Part shown: positions 38,405 through 52,106 of the stretch, piece after piece
How the letters are laid out: each line of letters starts with the position of its first letter
How positions within the stretch are numbered: position 1 is the first letter of the stretch
Source: Hippophae tibetana
Lineage: Eukaryota > Streptophyta > Magnoliopsida > Rosales > Elaeagnaceae
Length of the DNA stretch: 64,000 bases
Assembly: GCA_037013495.1 (NCBI GenBank)
Contig: CM072801.1
Coordinates: 78,415,816 to 78,479,815 of the forward strand
Direction: 5' to 3'
Position numbers and translations under genes: made by a program
The notes under the pieces: model-generated
Seen by the model: the letters and a program-made list of their open reading frames with translations, nothing else
Told to the model about the DNA's origin: nothing
Databases searched by the model: none

Positions 38405-41400
38405 ATGCATCCAAATGACTATTATAATAAATCAAATCGAAGCTCCTTTCGATTACTACAAAGACAACCTTACATTATTTCATTACTCCTTGTGTCTGAA
38501 CCCAAGTTTCTTTATTTACCCTATTTACATATGTCTAAAAGTTTGGTCGTATCATATGGAGTTGTTTTTGGTTCTTGTTCCTTAGGCTTCAATTACGATC
38601 ATCTTAACCACATTAATGATTATTTAATCGTTCCTATTTGTTGGAGTTCCTATATTCCCAGGTTCTTCGCCTAAAGGATATAAGTCATATGGAATCATAG
38701 CCATGGTTTCTGAAAATAGGTTCTCTACATGCTTATATCCATTTTCTAATGTTATATTTTTACAAAACATAATTATTTCATTGTTTATTGTGTTTTGGAG
38801 TCATAAATCACCTAAATAGAAGGAATTTTCACCCACATGTCTTGCATTTTCTTTATGTATTTTTGTCGTTGTTTTCGTCATCGGATTTATTTTCGCATTT
38901 TTCATTGAATTCTTCCTATCTTTTTCTTGTTCTTTTACTTATGTGTTTAATTTATCTTTATTCTTCTAAAAAACAAGAGAGTTGTTGCAATTCACTGTTT
39001 CGAAAAAATAACTAATAATTTGGGTTGAAGCTTTAAACTGTCATACCTTTTAATTCATGCATCCAAATGACTATTATAATAAATCAAATCGAAGCTCGTT
39101 TCGATTACTACAAAGACAACCTTACATTATTTCATTACTCCTTGTGTCTGAACCCAAGTTTCTTTATTTACCCTATTTACATATGTCTAAAAGTTTGGTC
39201 GTATCATATGGAGTTGTTTTTGGTTCTTGTTCCTTAGGCTTCAATTACGATCATCTTAACCACATTAATGGTTATTCAATCGTTCCTATTTGTTGGAGTT
39301 CCTATATTACCAGGTTCTTCGCCTAAAGGATATAAGTCATATGGAATCACAGCCGTGGTTTCTGAAAATAGGTTCTGTACATGCTTCTATCTATTTTCTA
39401 ATGTTATATTTTTACAAAACATCATTATTTGATTGTTTATTGTGTTTTTGAGTCATGAATCACTCAAAATAGAAGGAATTTTCATCTATAAGTCTTGCAT
39501 TTTCTTTAAATATTTTTGTTGTTGTTTTCGTCATTAGATTTATTTTCGCATTTTTCATTGAATTCTTCCTATCTTTTTCTTGTTCTTTTACTTATGTGTT
39601 TAATTTATCTTTGTTCTTCTAAAAAACAAGAGAGGTGTTGCAAGTCACTGTTTCGAAAAAATAACTAATAATTTGGGTTGAAGCTTTAAAGTGTCAAAAC
39701 TTTTAATTCATGCATCCAAACGACTATTATAATAAATCAAATCGCAGCTCGCTTCGATTACTACAATGACAACCTTACATTATTTCATTACTCCTTGTGT
39801 CTGAACCCAAGTTTCTTTATTTACACTATTTACATATGTCTAAAAGTTTGTTCGTATCATATGAAATTGTTTTTGGTTCTTGTTCCTTAGGCTTCAATTA
39901 CGATCATCTTAACCACTTTAATGATTATTTAATCGTTCCTATTTGTTGGAGTTCCTATATTCCCAGGTTCTTCGCCTAAAGGATATAAGTCATATGGAAT
40001 CATAGCCATGGTTTCTGAAAATAGGTTCTCTACATGCTTATATCCGTTTTCTAATGTTATATTTTTACAAAACATAATTATTTGATTGTTTATTATGTTT
40101 TGGAGTCCTAAATCACTTAAATAGAAAGAATTTTCACCCACATGTCTTGCATTTTCTTTAAATATTTTTGTCGTTGTTTTCGTCATTGGATTTATTTTCG
40201 CATTTTTCATTGAATTCTTCCTATCTTTTTCTTGTTCTTTTACTTATGTGTTTAATTTATCTTTGTTCTTCTAAAAAACAAGAGAGTTGTTGCAATTCAC
40301 TGTTTCGAAAAAATAACTAATAATTTGGGTTGAAGCTTTAAACTGTCATAACTTTTAATTCATGCATCCAAATGACTATTATAATAAATCAAATCGAAGC
40401 TCGTTTCGATTACTACAAAGACAACCTTACATTATTTCATTACTCCTAGTGTCTGAACCCAAGTTTCTTTATTTACACTATTTACATATGTCTAAAATTT
40501 TGGTCGTACCATATGAAGTTGTTTTTGGTTCTTGTTCCTTAGGCTTCAATTACGATCATCTTAACCACATTAATGATTATTCAATCGTTCCTATTTGTTG
40601 GAGTTCCTATATTCCCAGGTTCTTCGCCTAAAGGATATAAGTCATATGGAATCATAGCCATGGTTTCTGAAAAAAGGTTCTCTACATGCTTATATCCGTT
40701 TTCTAATGTTATATTTTTACAAAACATAATTATTTGATTGTTTATTGTGTTTTGGAGTCATAAATCACCTAAATAGAAGGAATTTTCACCCACATGTCTT
40801 GCATTTTCTTTAAATATTTTTGTCGTTGTTTTCGTCATTGGATTTATTTTCGCATTTTTCATGGAATTCTTCCTATCTTTTTCTTGTTCTTTTACTTATG
40901 TGTTTAATTTATCTTTGTTCTTCTAAAAAACAAGAGAGTTGTTGCAATTCACTGTTTCGAAAAAATAACTAATAATTTGGGTTGAAGCTTTAAAGTGTCA
41001 TAACTTTTAATTCATGCATCCAAATGACTATTATAATAAATCAAATCGAAGCTCGTTTCGATTACTACAAAGACAACCTTACATTATTTCATTACTCCTC
41101 GTGTCTGAACCCAAGTTTCTTTATTTACACTATTTACATATGTCTAAAAGTTTGGTCGTACCATATGAAGTTGTTTTTGGTTCTTGTTCCTTAGGCTTCA
41201 ATTACGATCATCTTAACCACATTAATGATTATTCAATCGTTCCTATTTGTTGGAGTTCCTATATTCCCAGGTTCTTCGCCTAAAGGATATAAGTCATATG
41301 GAATCATAGCCATGGTTTCTGAAAATAGGTTCTCTACATGCTTATATCCGTTTTCTAATGTTATATTTTTACAAAACATAATTATTTGATTGTTTATTAT

Positions 41401-42971
41401 GTTTTGGAGTCCTAAATCACTTAAATAGAAAGAATTTTCACCCACATGTCTTGCATTTTCTTTAAATATTTTTGTCGTTGTTTTCGTCATTGGATTTATT
41501 TTCGCATTTTTCATTGAATTCTTCCTATCTTTTTCTTGTTCTTTTACTTATGTGTTTAATTTATCTTTGTTCTTCTAAAAAACAAGAGAGTTGTTGCAAT
41601 TCACTGTTTCGAAAAAATAACTAATAATTTGGGTTGAAGCTTTAAACTGTCATAACTTTTAATTCATGCATCCAAATGACTATTATAATAAATCAAATCG
41701 AAGCTCGTTTCGATTACTACAAAGACAACCTTACATTATTTCATTACTCCTTGTGTCTGAACCCAAGTTTCTTTATTTACACTATTTACATATGTCTAAA
41801 AGTTTGGTCGTACCATATGAAGTTGTTTTTGGTTCTTGTTCCTTAGGCTTCAATTACGATCATCTTAACCACATTAATGATTATTCAATCGTTCCTATTT
41901 GTTGGAGTTCCTATATTCCCAGGTTCTTCGCCTAAAGGATATAAGTCATATGGAATCATAGCCATGGTTTCTGAAAAAAGGTTCTCTACATGCTTCTATC
42001 TATTTTCTAATGTTATATTTTTACAAAACATCATTATTTGATTGTTTATTGTGTTTTTGAGTCATGAATCACTCAAAATAGAAGGAATTTTCACCTACAA
42101 GTCTTGCATTTTCTTTAAATATTTTTGTTGTTGTTTTCGTCATTGGATTTATTTTCGCATTTTTCATTGAATTCTTCCTATCTTTTTCTTGTTCTTTTAC
42201 TTATGTGTTTAATTTATCTTTGTTCTTCTAAAAAACAAGAGAGTTGTTGCAATTCACTGTTTTGTAAAAATAACTAATATTTTGAGTTGAAGCTTTAAAC
42301 TGTCATAACATTTAATTCATGCATCCAAATGACTATTATAATAAATCAAATCGAAGCTCGTTTCGATTACTACAAAGACCACCTTACATTATTTCATGAC
42401 TCCTTGTGTCTGAACCCAAGTTTCTTTATTTACCCTATTTACATATGTCTAAAAGTTTGGTCGTATCATATGGAGTTGTTTTTGGTTCTTGTTCCTTAGG
42501 CTTCAATTACGATCATCTTAACCACATTAATGATTATTCAATCGTTCCTATTTGTTGGAGTTCCTATATTCCCAGGTTCTTCGCCTAAAGGATATAAGTC
42601 ATATGGAATCATAGCCATGGTTTCTGAAAATAGGTTCTGTACATGCTTCTATCTATTTTCTAATGTTATATTTTTACAAAACATCATTATTTGATTGTTT
42701 ATTGTGTTTTTGAGTCATGAATCACTCAAAATAGAAGGAATTTTCACCTATAAGTCTTGCATTTTCTTTAAATATTTTTGTTGTTGTTTTCGTCATTAGA
42801 TTTATTTTCGCATTTTTCATTGAATTCTTCCTATCTTTTTCTTGTTCTTTTACTTATGTGTTTAATTTATCTTTGTTCTTCTAAAAAACAAGAGAGTTGT
42901 TGCAATTCACTGTTTCGAAAAAATAACTAATAATTTGGGTTGAAGCTTTAAACTGTCATACCTTTTAATTC
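38405..42971. repeat. 7-unit HOR-D, copy 2 (4567 bp, monomers 59-65)
   Basis: Starts are 38405, 39057, 39710, 40362, 41014, 41666 and 42319. Every unit sits exactly 4567 bp after its partner in copy 1 and shares its rare variants. Private points include TAATTAATGC and CTCCTTTCG in unit 1. The AAATTTTGG variant is in unit 4 here but unit 6 in copy 1. The unit after this copy (monomer 66) does not continue the 7-unit order. Confidence 0.92.
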
Positions 42972-43624
42972 ATGCATCCAAATGACTATTATAATAAATC
43001 AAATCGAAGCTCGTTTCGATTACTACAAAGACAACCTTACATTATTTCATTACTCCTTGTGTCTGAACCCAAGTTTCTTTATTTACCCTATTTACATATG
43101 TCAAAAAGTTTGGTCGTATCATATGGAGTTGTTTTTGGTTCTTGTTCCTTAGGCTTCAATTACGATCATCTTAACCACATTAATGGTTATTCAATCGTTC
43201 CTATTTGTTGGAGTTCCTATATTACCAGGTTCTTCGCCTAAAGGATATAAGTCATATGGAATCACAGCCGTGGTTTCTGAAAATAGGTTCTGTACATGCT
43301 TCTATCTATTTTCTAATGTTATATTTTTACAAAACATCATTATTTGATTGTTTATTGTGTTTTTGAGTCATGAATCACTCAAAATAGAAGGAATTTTCAC
43401 CTACAAGTCTTGCATTTTCTTTAAATATTTTTGTTGTTGTTTTCGTCATTGGATTTATTTTCGCATTTTTCATTGAATTCTTCCTATCTTTTTCTTGTTC
43501 TTTTACTTATGTGTTTAATTTATCTTTGTTCTTCTAAAAAACAAGAGAGTTGTTGCAATTCACTGTTTTGTAAAAATAACTAATATTTTGAGTTGAAGCT
43601 TTAAACTGTCATAACATTTAATTC
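42972..43624. repeat. Chimeric monomer 66 (60 type into 64 type)
   Basis: The 60-type part extends through the G at 43292 (TTCTGTACATGC). The 64-type part is established by the C at 43404 (CACCTACAAG), followed by CATTGG, TTTTGTAAAA and TATTTTGAG. The breakpoint is between 43293 and 43403. It begins the 5-unit HOR and is copied faithfully as monomer 71. Confidence 0.8.
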
Positions 43625-44276
43625 ATGCATCCAAATGACTATTATAATAAATCAAATCGAAGCTCGTTTCGATTACTACAAAGACAACCTTACATTATTT
43701 CATGACTCCTTGTGTCTGAACCCAAGTTTCTTTATTTACCCTATTTACATATGTCTAAAAGTTTGGTCGTATCATATGGAGTTGTGTTTGGTTCTTGTTC
43801 CTTAGGCTTCAATTACGATCATCTTAACCACATTAATGATTATTCAATCGTTCCTATTTGTTGGAGTTCCTATATTCCCAGGTTCTTCGCCTAAAGGATA
43901 TAAGTCATATGGAATCATAGCCATGGTTTCTGAATATAGGTTCTCTACATGCTTATATCCATTTTCTAATGTTATATTTTTACAAAACATAATTATTTGA
44001 TTGTTTATTGTGTTTTGGAGTCATAAATCACCTAAATAGAAGGAATTTTCACCCACATGTCTTGCATTTTCTTTATATATTTTTGTCGTTGTTTTCGTCA
44101 TCGGATTTATTTTCGCATTTTTCATTGAATTCTTCCTATCTTTTTCTTGTTCTTTTACTTATGTGTTTAATTTATCTTTATTCTTCTAAAAAACAAGAGA
44201 GTTGTTGCAATTCACTGTTTCGAAAAAATAACTAATAATTTGGGTTGAAGCTTTAAACTGTCATACCTTTTAATTC
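43625..44276. repeat. Chimeric monomer 67 (65 type into 59 type)
   Basis: The 65-type part includes CATGACTCC and the C at 43845 (ATTATTCAATCG). The 59-type part begins by the C at 43945 (TTCTCTACATGC), followed by TTATATCCATTTTC, ACATAATT, TGGAGTCATAAATC and CCTAAATAG. The breakpoint is between 43846 and 43944. The chimera restores the reading order into 60- and 61-type units and closes the 5-unit cycle. Confidence 0.78.
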
Positions 44277-45802
44277 ATGCATCCAAATGACTATTATAAT
44301 AAATCAAATCGAAGCTCGTTTCGATTACTACAAAGACAACCTTACATTATTTCATTACTCCTTGTGTCTGAACCCAAGTTTCTTTATTTACCCTATTTAC
44401 ATATGTCTAAAAGTTTGGTCGTATCATATGGAGTTGTTTTTGGTTCTTGTTCCTTAGGCTTCAATTACGATCATCTTAACCACATTAATGGTTATTCAAT
44501 CGTTCCTATTTGTTGGAGTTCCTATATTACCAGGTTCTTCGCCTAAAGGATATAAGTCATATGGAATCACAGCCGTGGTTTCTGAAAATAGGTTCTGTAC
44601 ATGCTTCTATCTATTTTCTAATGTTATATTTTTACAAAACATCATTATTTGATTGTTTATTGTGTTTTTGAGTCATGAATCACTCAAAATAGAAGGAATT
44701 TTCACCTATAAGTCTTGCATTTTCTTTAAATATTTTTGTTGTTGTTTTCATCATTAGATTTATTTTCGCATTTTTCATTGAATTCTTCCTATCTTTTTCT
44801 TGTTCTTTTACTTATGTGTTTAATTTATCTTTGTTCTTCTAAAAAACAAGAGAGTTGTTGCAATTCACTGTTTCGAAAAAATAACTAATAATTTGGGTTG
44901 AAGCTTTAAAGTGTCAAAACTTTTAATTCATGCATCCAAACGACTATTATAATAAATCAAATCGAAGCTCGCTTCGATTACTACAATGACAACCTTACAT
45001 TATTTCATTACTCCTTGTGTCTGAACCCAAGTTTCTTTATTTACACTATTTACATATGTCTAAAAGTTTGTTCGTATCATATGAAGTTGTTTTTGGTTCT
45101 TGTTCCTTAGGCTTCAATTACGATCATCTTAACCACTTTAATGATTATTTAATCGTTCCTATTTGTTGGAGTTCCTATATTCCCAGGTTCTTCGCCTAAA
45201 GGATATAAGTCATATGGAATCATAGCCATGGTTTCTGAAAATAGGTTCTCTAAATGCTTATATCCGTTTTCTAATGTTATATTTTTACAAAACATAATTA
45301 TTTGATTGTTTATTGTGTTTTGGAGTCCTAAATCACCTAAATAGAATGAATTTTCACCCACATGTCTTGCATTTTCTTTAAATATTTTTGTCGTTGTTTT
45401 CGTCATTGGATTTATTTTCGCATTTTTCATTGAATTCTTCCTATCTTTTTCTTGTTCTTTTACTTATGTGTTTAATTTATCTTTGTTCTTCTAAAAAACA
45501 AGAGAGTTGTTGCAATTCACTGTTTCGAAAAAATAACTAATAATTTGGGTTGAAGCTTTAAACTGTCATACCTTTTAATTCATGCATCCAAATGACTATT
45601 ATAATAAATCAAATCGAAGCTCGTTTCGATTACTACAAAGACAACCTTACATTATTTCATTACTCCTTGTGTCTGAACCCAAGTTTCTTTATTTACCCTA
45701 TTTACATATGTCTAAAAGTTTGATCGTATCATATGGAGTTGTTTTTGGTTCTTGTTCCTTAGGCTTCAATTACGATCATCTTAACCACATTAATGGTTAT
45801 TC

Positions 45803-45886
45803 AATCGTTCCTATTTGTTGGAGTTCCTATATTAGCAGGTTCTTCATCTAAAGGATATAAGTCATATGGAATCACAGCCGTGGTTT
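45803..45886. repeat. Short conversion-like patch in monomer 70
   Basis: Within monomer 70, G at 45835 and AT at 45846-45847 (ATTAGCAGG, TTCTTCATCTAAAGG) match monomers 85 (G at 55619, AT at 55630-55631) and 93. The HOR partner of 70, monomer 75, has the usual ATTACCAGG and TTCTTCGCC. Flanking diagnostics at 45802 (C) and 45887 (C) are not of the 85 type, so the shared tract is at most about 84 bp. Confidence 0.7.
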
Positions 45887-46234
45887 CTGAAAATAGGTTC
45901 TGTACATGCTTCTATCTATTTTCTAATGTTATATTTTTACAAAACATCATTATTTGATTGTTTATTGTGTTTTTGAGTCATGAATCACTCAAAATAGAAG
46001 GAATTTTCACCTATAAGTCTTGCATTTTCTTTAAATATTTTTGTTGTTGTTTTCGTCATTAGATTTATTTTCGCATTTTTCATTGAATTCTTCCTATCTT
46101 TTTCTTGTTCTTTTACTTATGTGTTTAATTTATCTTTGTTCTTCTAAAAAACAAGAGAGTTGTTGCAATTCACTGTTTCGAAAAAATAACTAATAATTTG
46201 GGTTGAAGCTTTAAACTGTCATACCTTTTAATTC

Positions 46235-49200
46235 ATGCATCCAAATGACTATTATAATAAATCAAATCGAAGCTCGTTTCGATTACTACAAAGACAACCT
46301 TACATTATTTCATTACTCCTTGTGTCTGAACCCAAGTTTCTTTATTTACCCTATTTACATATGTCTAAAAGTTTGGTCGTATCATATGGAGTTGTTTTTG
46401 GTTCTTGTTCCTTAGGCTTCAATTACGATCATCTTAACCACATTAATGGTTATTCAATCGTTCCTATTTGTTGGAGTTCCTATATTACCAGGTTCTTCGC
46501 CTAAAGGATATAAGTCATATGGAATCACAGCCGTGGTTTCTGAAAATAGGTTCTGTACATGCTTCTATCTATTTTCTAATGTTATATTTTTACAAAACAT
46601 CATTATTTGATTGTTTATTGTGTTTTTGAGTCATGAATCACTCAAAATAGAAGGAATTTTCACCTACAAGTCTTGCATTTTCTTTAAATATTTTTGTTGT
46701 TGTTTTCGTCATTGGATTTATTTTCGCATTTTTCATTGAATTCTTCCTATCTTTTTCTTGTTCTTTTACTTATGTGTTTAATTTATCTTTGTTCTTCTAA
46801 AAAACAAGAGAGTTGTTGCAATTCACTGTTTTGTAAAAATAACTAATATTTTGAGTTGAAGCTTTAAACTGTCATAACATTTAATTCATGCATCCAAATG
46901 ACTATTATAATAAATCAAATCGAAGCTCGTTTCGATTACTACAAAGACAACCTTACATTATTTCATGACTCCTTGTGTCTGAACCCAAGTTTCTTTATTT
47001 ACCCTATTTACATATGTCTAAAAGTTTGGTCGTATCATATGGAGTTGTGTTTGGTTCTTGTTCCTTAGGCTTCAATTACGATCATCTTAACCACATTAAT
47101 GATTATTCAATCGTTCCTATTTGTTGGAGTTCCTATATTCCCAGGTTCTTCGCCTAAAGGATATAAGTCATATGGAATCATAGCCATGGTTTCTGAATAT
47201 AGGTTCTCTACATGCTTATATCCATTTTCTAATGTTATATTTTTACAAAACATAATTATTTGATTGTTTATTGTGTTTTGGAGTCATAAATCACCTAAAT
47301 AGAAGGAATTTTCACCCACATGTCTTGCATTTTCTTTATATATTTTTGTCGTTGTTTTCGTCATCGGATTTATTTTCGCATTTTTCATTGAATTCTTCCT
47401 ATCTTTTTCTTGTTCTTTTACTTATGTGTTTAATTTATCTTTATTCTTCTAAAAAACAAGAGAGTTGTTGCAATTCACTGTTTCGAAAAAATAACTAATA
47501 ATTTGGGTTGAAGCTTTAAACTGTCATACCTTTTAATTCATGCATCCAAATGACTATTATAATAAATCAAATCGAAGCTCGTTTCGATTACTACAAAGAC
47601 AACCTTACATTATTTCATTACTCCTTGTGTCTGAACCCAAGTTTCTTTATTTACCCTATTTACATATGTCTAAAAGTTTGGTCGTATCATATGGAGTTGT
47701 TTTTGGTTCTTGTTCCTTAGGCTTCAATTACGATCATCTTAACCACATTAATGGTTATTCAATCGTTCCTATTTGTTGGAGTTCCTATATTACCAGGTTC
47801 TTCGCCTAAAGGATATAAGTCATATGGAATCACAGCCGTGGTTTCTGAAAATAGGTTCTGTACATGCTTCTATCTATTTTCTAATGTTATATTTTTACAA
47901 AACATCATTATTTGATTGTTTATTGTGTTTTTGAGTCATGAATCACTCAAAATAGAAGGAATTTTCACCTATAAGTCTTGCATTTTCTTTAAATATTTTT
48001 GTTGTTGTTTTCATCATTAGATTTATTTTCGCATTTTTCATTGAATTCTTCCTATCTTTTTCTTGTTCTTTTACTTATGTGTTTAATTTATCTTTGTTCT
48101 TCTAAAAAACAAGAGAGTTGTTGCAATTCACTGTTTCGAAAAAATAACTAATAATTTGGGTTGAAGCTTTAAAGTGTCAAAACTTTTAATTCATGCATCC
48201 AAACGACTATTATAATAAATCAAATCGAAGCTCGCTTCGATTACTACAATGACAACCTTACATTATTTCATTACTCCTTGTGTCTGAACCCAAGTTTCTT
48301 TATTTACACTATTTACATATGTCTAAAAGTTTGTTCGTATCATATGAAGTTGTTTTTGGTTCTTGTTCCTTAGGCTTCAATTACGATCATCTTAACCACT
48401 TTAATGATTATTTAATCGTTCCTATTTGTTGGAGTTCCTATATTCCCAGGTTCTTCGCCTAAAGGATATAAGTCATATGGAATCATAGCCATGGTTTCTG
48501 AAAATAGGTTCTCTAAATGCTTATATCCGTTTTCTAATGTTATATTTTTACAAAACATAATTATTTGATTGTTTATTGTGTTTTGGAGTCCTAAATCACC
48601 TAAATAGAATGAATTTTCACCCACATGTCTTGCATTTTCTTTAAATATTTTTGTCGTTGTTTTCGTCATTGGATTTATTTTCGCATTTTTCATTGAATTC
48701 TTCCTATCTTTTTCTTGTTCTTTTACTTATGTGTTTAATTTATCTTTGTTCTTCTAAAAAACAAGAGAGTTGTTGCAATTCACTGTTTCGAAAAAATAAC
48801 TAATAATTTGGGTTGAAGCTTTAAACTGTCATACCTTTTAATTCATGCATCCAAATGACTATTATAATAAATCAAATCGAAGCTCGTTTCGATTACTACA
48901 AAGACAACCTTACATTATTTCATTACTCCTTGTGTCTGAACCCAAGTTTCTTTATTTACCCTATTTACATATGTCTAAAAGTTTGATCGTATCATATGGA
49001 GTTGTTTTTGGTTCTTGTTCCTTAGGCTTCAATTACGATCATCTTAACCACATTAATGGTTATTCAATCGTTCCTATTTGTTGGAGTTCCTTTATTACCA
49101 GGTTCTTCGCCTAAAGGATATAAGTCATATGGAATCACAGCCGTGGTTTCTGAAAATAGGTTCTGTACATGCTTCTATCTATTTTCTAATGTTATATTTT

Positions 49201-49497
49201 TACAAAACATCATTATTTGATTGTTTATTGTGTTTTTGAGTCATGAATCACTCAAAATAGAAGGAATTTTCACCTATAAGTCTTGCATTTTCTTTAAATA
49301 TTTTTGTTGTTGTTTTCGTCATTAGATTTATTTTCGCATTTTTCATTGAATTCTTCCTATCTTTTTCTTGTTCTTTTACTTATGTGTTTAATTTATCTTT
49401 GTTCTTCTAAAAAACAAGAGAGTTGTTGCAATTCACTGTTTCGAAAAAATAACTAATAATTTGGGTTGAAGCTTTAAAGTGTCAAAACTTTTAATTC
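46235..49497. repeat. 5-unit HOR-E, copy 2 (3263 bp, monomers 71-75)
   Basis: Starts are 46235, 46888, 47540, 48193 and 48845, with the same length series as copy 1. By eye the copies are nearly identical. Differences I spotted are T in place of A at the site matching 43103, the missing ATTAGCAGG/CATC patch in unit 5, and TTCCTTTATTACC in unit 5. This is the least diverged HOR pair in the window, so probably the most recent. Confidence 0.92.
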
Positions 49498-52106
49498 ATG
49501 CATCCAAACGACTATTATAATAAATCAAATCGAAGCTCGCTTCGATTACTACAATGACAACCTTACATTATTTCATTACTCCTTGTGTCTGAACCCAAGT
49601 TTCTTTATTTACACTATTTACATATGTCTAAAAGTTTGTTCGTATCATATGAAGTTGTTTTTGGTTCTTGTTCCTTAGGCTTCAATTACGATCATCTTAA
49701 CCACTTTAATGATTATTTAATCGTTCCTATTTGTTGGAGTTCCTATATTCCCAGGTTCTTCGCCTAAAGGATATAAGTCATATGGAATCATAGCCATGGT
49801 TTCTGAAAATAGGTTCTCTAAATGCTTATATCCGTTTTCTAATGTTATATTTTTACAAAACATAATTATTTGATTGTTTATTGTGTTTTGGAGTCCTAAA
49901 TCACCTAAATAGAATGAATTTTCACCCACATGTCTTGCATTTTCTTTAAATATTTTTGTCGTTGTTTTCGTCATTGGATTTATTTTCGCATTTTTCATTG
50001 AATTCTTCCTATCTTTTTCTTGTTCTTTTACTTATGTGTTTAATTTATCTTTGTTCTTCTAAAAAACAAGAGAGTTGTTGCAATTCACTGTTTCGAAAAA
50101 ATAACTAATAATTTGGGTTGAAGCTTTAAACTGTCATACCTTTTAATTCATGCATCCAAATGACTATTATAATAAATCAAATCGAAGCTCGTTTCGATTA
50201 CTACAAAGACAACCTTACATTATTTCATGACTCCTTGTGTCTGAACCCAAGTTTCTTTATTTACCCTATTTACATATGTCTAAAAGTTTGGTCGTATCAT
50301 ATGGAGTTGTTTTTGGTTCTTGTTCCTTAGGCTTCAATTACGATCATCTTAACCACATTAATGATTATTCAATCGTTCCTATTTGTTGGAGTTCCTATAT
50401 TCCCAGGTTCTTCGCCTAAAGGATATAAGTCATATGGAATCATAGCCATGGTTTCTGAATATAGGTTTTCTACATGCTTATATCCATTTTCTAATGTTAT
50501 ATTTTTACAAAACATAATTATTTGATTGTTTATTGTGTTTTGGAGTCATAAATCACCTAAATAGAAGGAATTTTCACCCACATGTCTTGCATTTTCTTTA
50601 TATATTTTTGTCGTTGTTTTCGTCATCGGATTTATTTTCGCATTTTTCATTGAATTCTTCCTATCTTTTTCTTGTTCTTTTACTTATGTGTTTAATTTAT
50701 CTTTATTCTTCTAAAAAACAAGAGAGTTGTTGCAATTCACTGTTTCGAAAAAATAACTAATAATTTGGGTTGAAGCTTTAAACTGTCATACCTTTTAATT
50801 CATGCATCCAAATGACTATTATAATAAATCAAATCGAAGCTCGTTTCGATTACTACAAAGACAACCTTACATTATTTCATTACTCCTTGTGTCTGAACCC
50901 AAGTTTCTTTATTTACCCTATTTACATATGTCTAAAAGTTTGGTCGTATCATATGGAGTTGTTTTTGGTTCTTGTTCCTTAGGCTTCAATTACGATCATC
51001 TTAACCACATTAATGGTTATTCAATCGTTCCTATTTGTTGGAGTTCCTATATTACCAGGTTCTTCGCCTAAAGGATATAAGTCATATGGAATCACAGCCG
51101 TGGTTTCTGAAAATAGGGTCTGTACATGCTTCTATCTATTTTCTAATGTTATATTTTTACAAAACATCATTATTTGATTGTTTATTGTGTTTTTGAGTCA
51201 TGAATCACTCAAAATAGAAGGAATTTTCACCTATAAGTCTTGCATTTTCTTTAAATATTTTTGTTGTTGTTTTCGTCATTAGATTTATTTTCGCATTTTT
51301 CATTGAATTCTTCCTATCTTTTTCTTGTTCTTTTACTTATGTGTTTAATTTATCTTTGCTCTTCTAAAAAACAAGAGAGTTGTTGCAATTCACTGTTTCG
51401 AAAAAATAACTAATAATTTGGGTTGAAGCTTTAAAGTGTCAAAACTTTTAATTCATGCATCCAAACGACTATTATAATAAATCAAATCGAAGCTCGCTTC
51501 GATTACTACAATGACAACCTTACATTATTTCATTACTCCTTGTGTCTGAACCCAAGTTTCTTTATTTACACTATTTACATATGTCTAAAAGTTTGTTCGT
51601 ATCATATGAAGTTGTTTTTGGTTCTTGTTCCTTAGGCTTCAATTACGATCATCTTAACCACTTTAATGATTTTTTAATCGTTCCTATTTGTTGGAGTTCC
51701 TATATTCCCAGGTTCTTCGCCTAAAGGATATAAGTCATATGGAATCATAGCCATGGTTTCTGAAAATAGGTTCTCTACATGCTTATATCCGTTTTCTAAT
51801 GTTATATTTTTACAAAACATAATTATTTGATTGTTTATTGTGTTTTGGAGTCCTAAATCACCTAAATAGAATGAATTTTCACCCACATGTCTTGCATTTT
51901 CTTTAAATATTTTTGTCGTTGTTTTCGTCATTGGATTTATTTTCGCATTTTTCATTGAATTCTTCCTATCTTTTTCTTGTTCTTTTACTTATGTGTTTAA
52001 TTTATCTTTGTTCTTCTAAAAAACAAGAGAGTTGTTGCAATTCACTGTTTCGAAAAAATAACTAATAATTTGGGTTGAAGCTTTAAACTGTCATAACTTT
52101 TAATTC
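49498..52106. repeat. Monomers 76-79, partial third pass of HOR-E
   Basis: Starts are 49498, 50150, 50802 and 51455. Monomer 76 repeats the unit-4 type (GTTTGTTCG, CTCTAAATGC) directly after unit 5. Monomers 77, 78 and 79 then follow the order of units 2, 3 and 4. Differences include normal GTTGTTTTTGG and GGTTTTCTACATG in 77, ATAGGGTCTG and TTTGCTCTTC in 78, and CTCTACATGC and GATTTTTTAATCG in 79. Confidence 0.83.

Larger units (their letters stand above)
42972..46234. repeat. 5-unit HOR-E, copy 1 (3263 bp, monomers 66-70)
   Basis: Starts are 42972, 43625, 44277, 44930 and 45582, with lengths 653, 652, 653, 652, 653. Monomer 66 begins like monomer 60 and ends like 64. Monomer 67 begins like 65 and ends like 59. 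Monomers 68 and 69 correspond to 60 and 61, and 70 is another 60-type unit. Rare shared marks with copy 2 are GTTGTGTTTGG (unit 2), TTTTCATCATTAG (unit 3), CTCTAAATGC (unit 4) and GTTTGATCG (unit 5). Confidence 0.92.
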
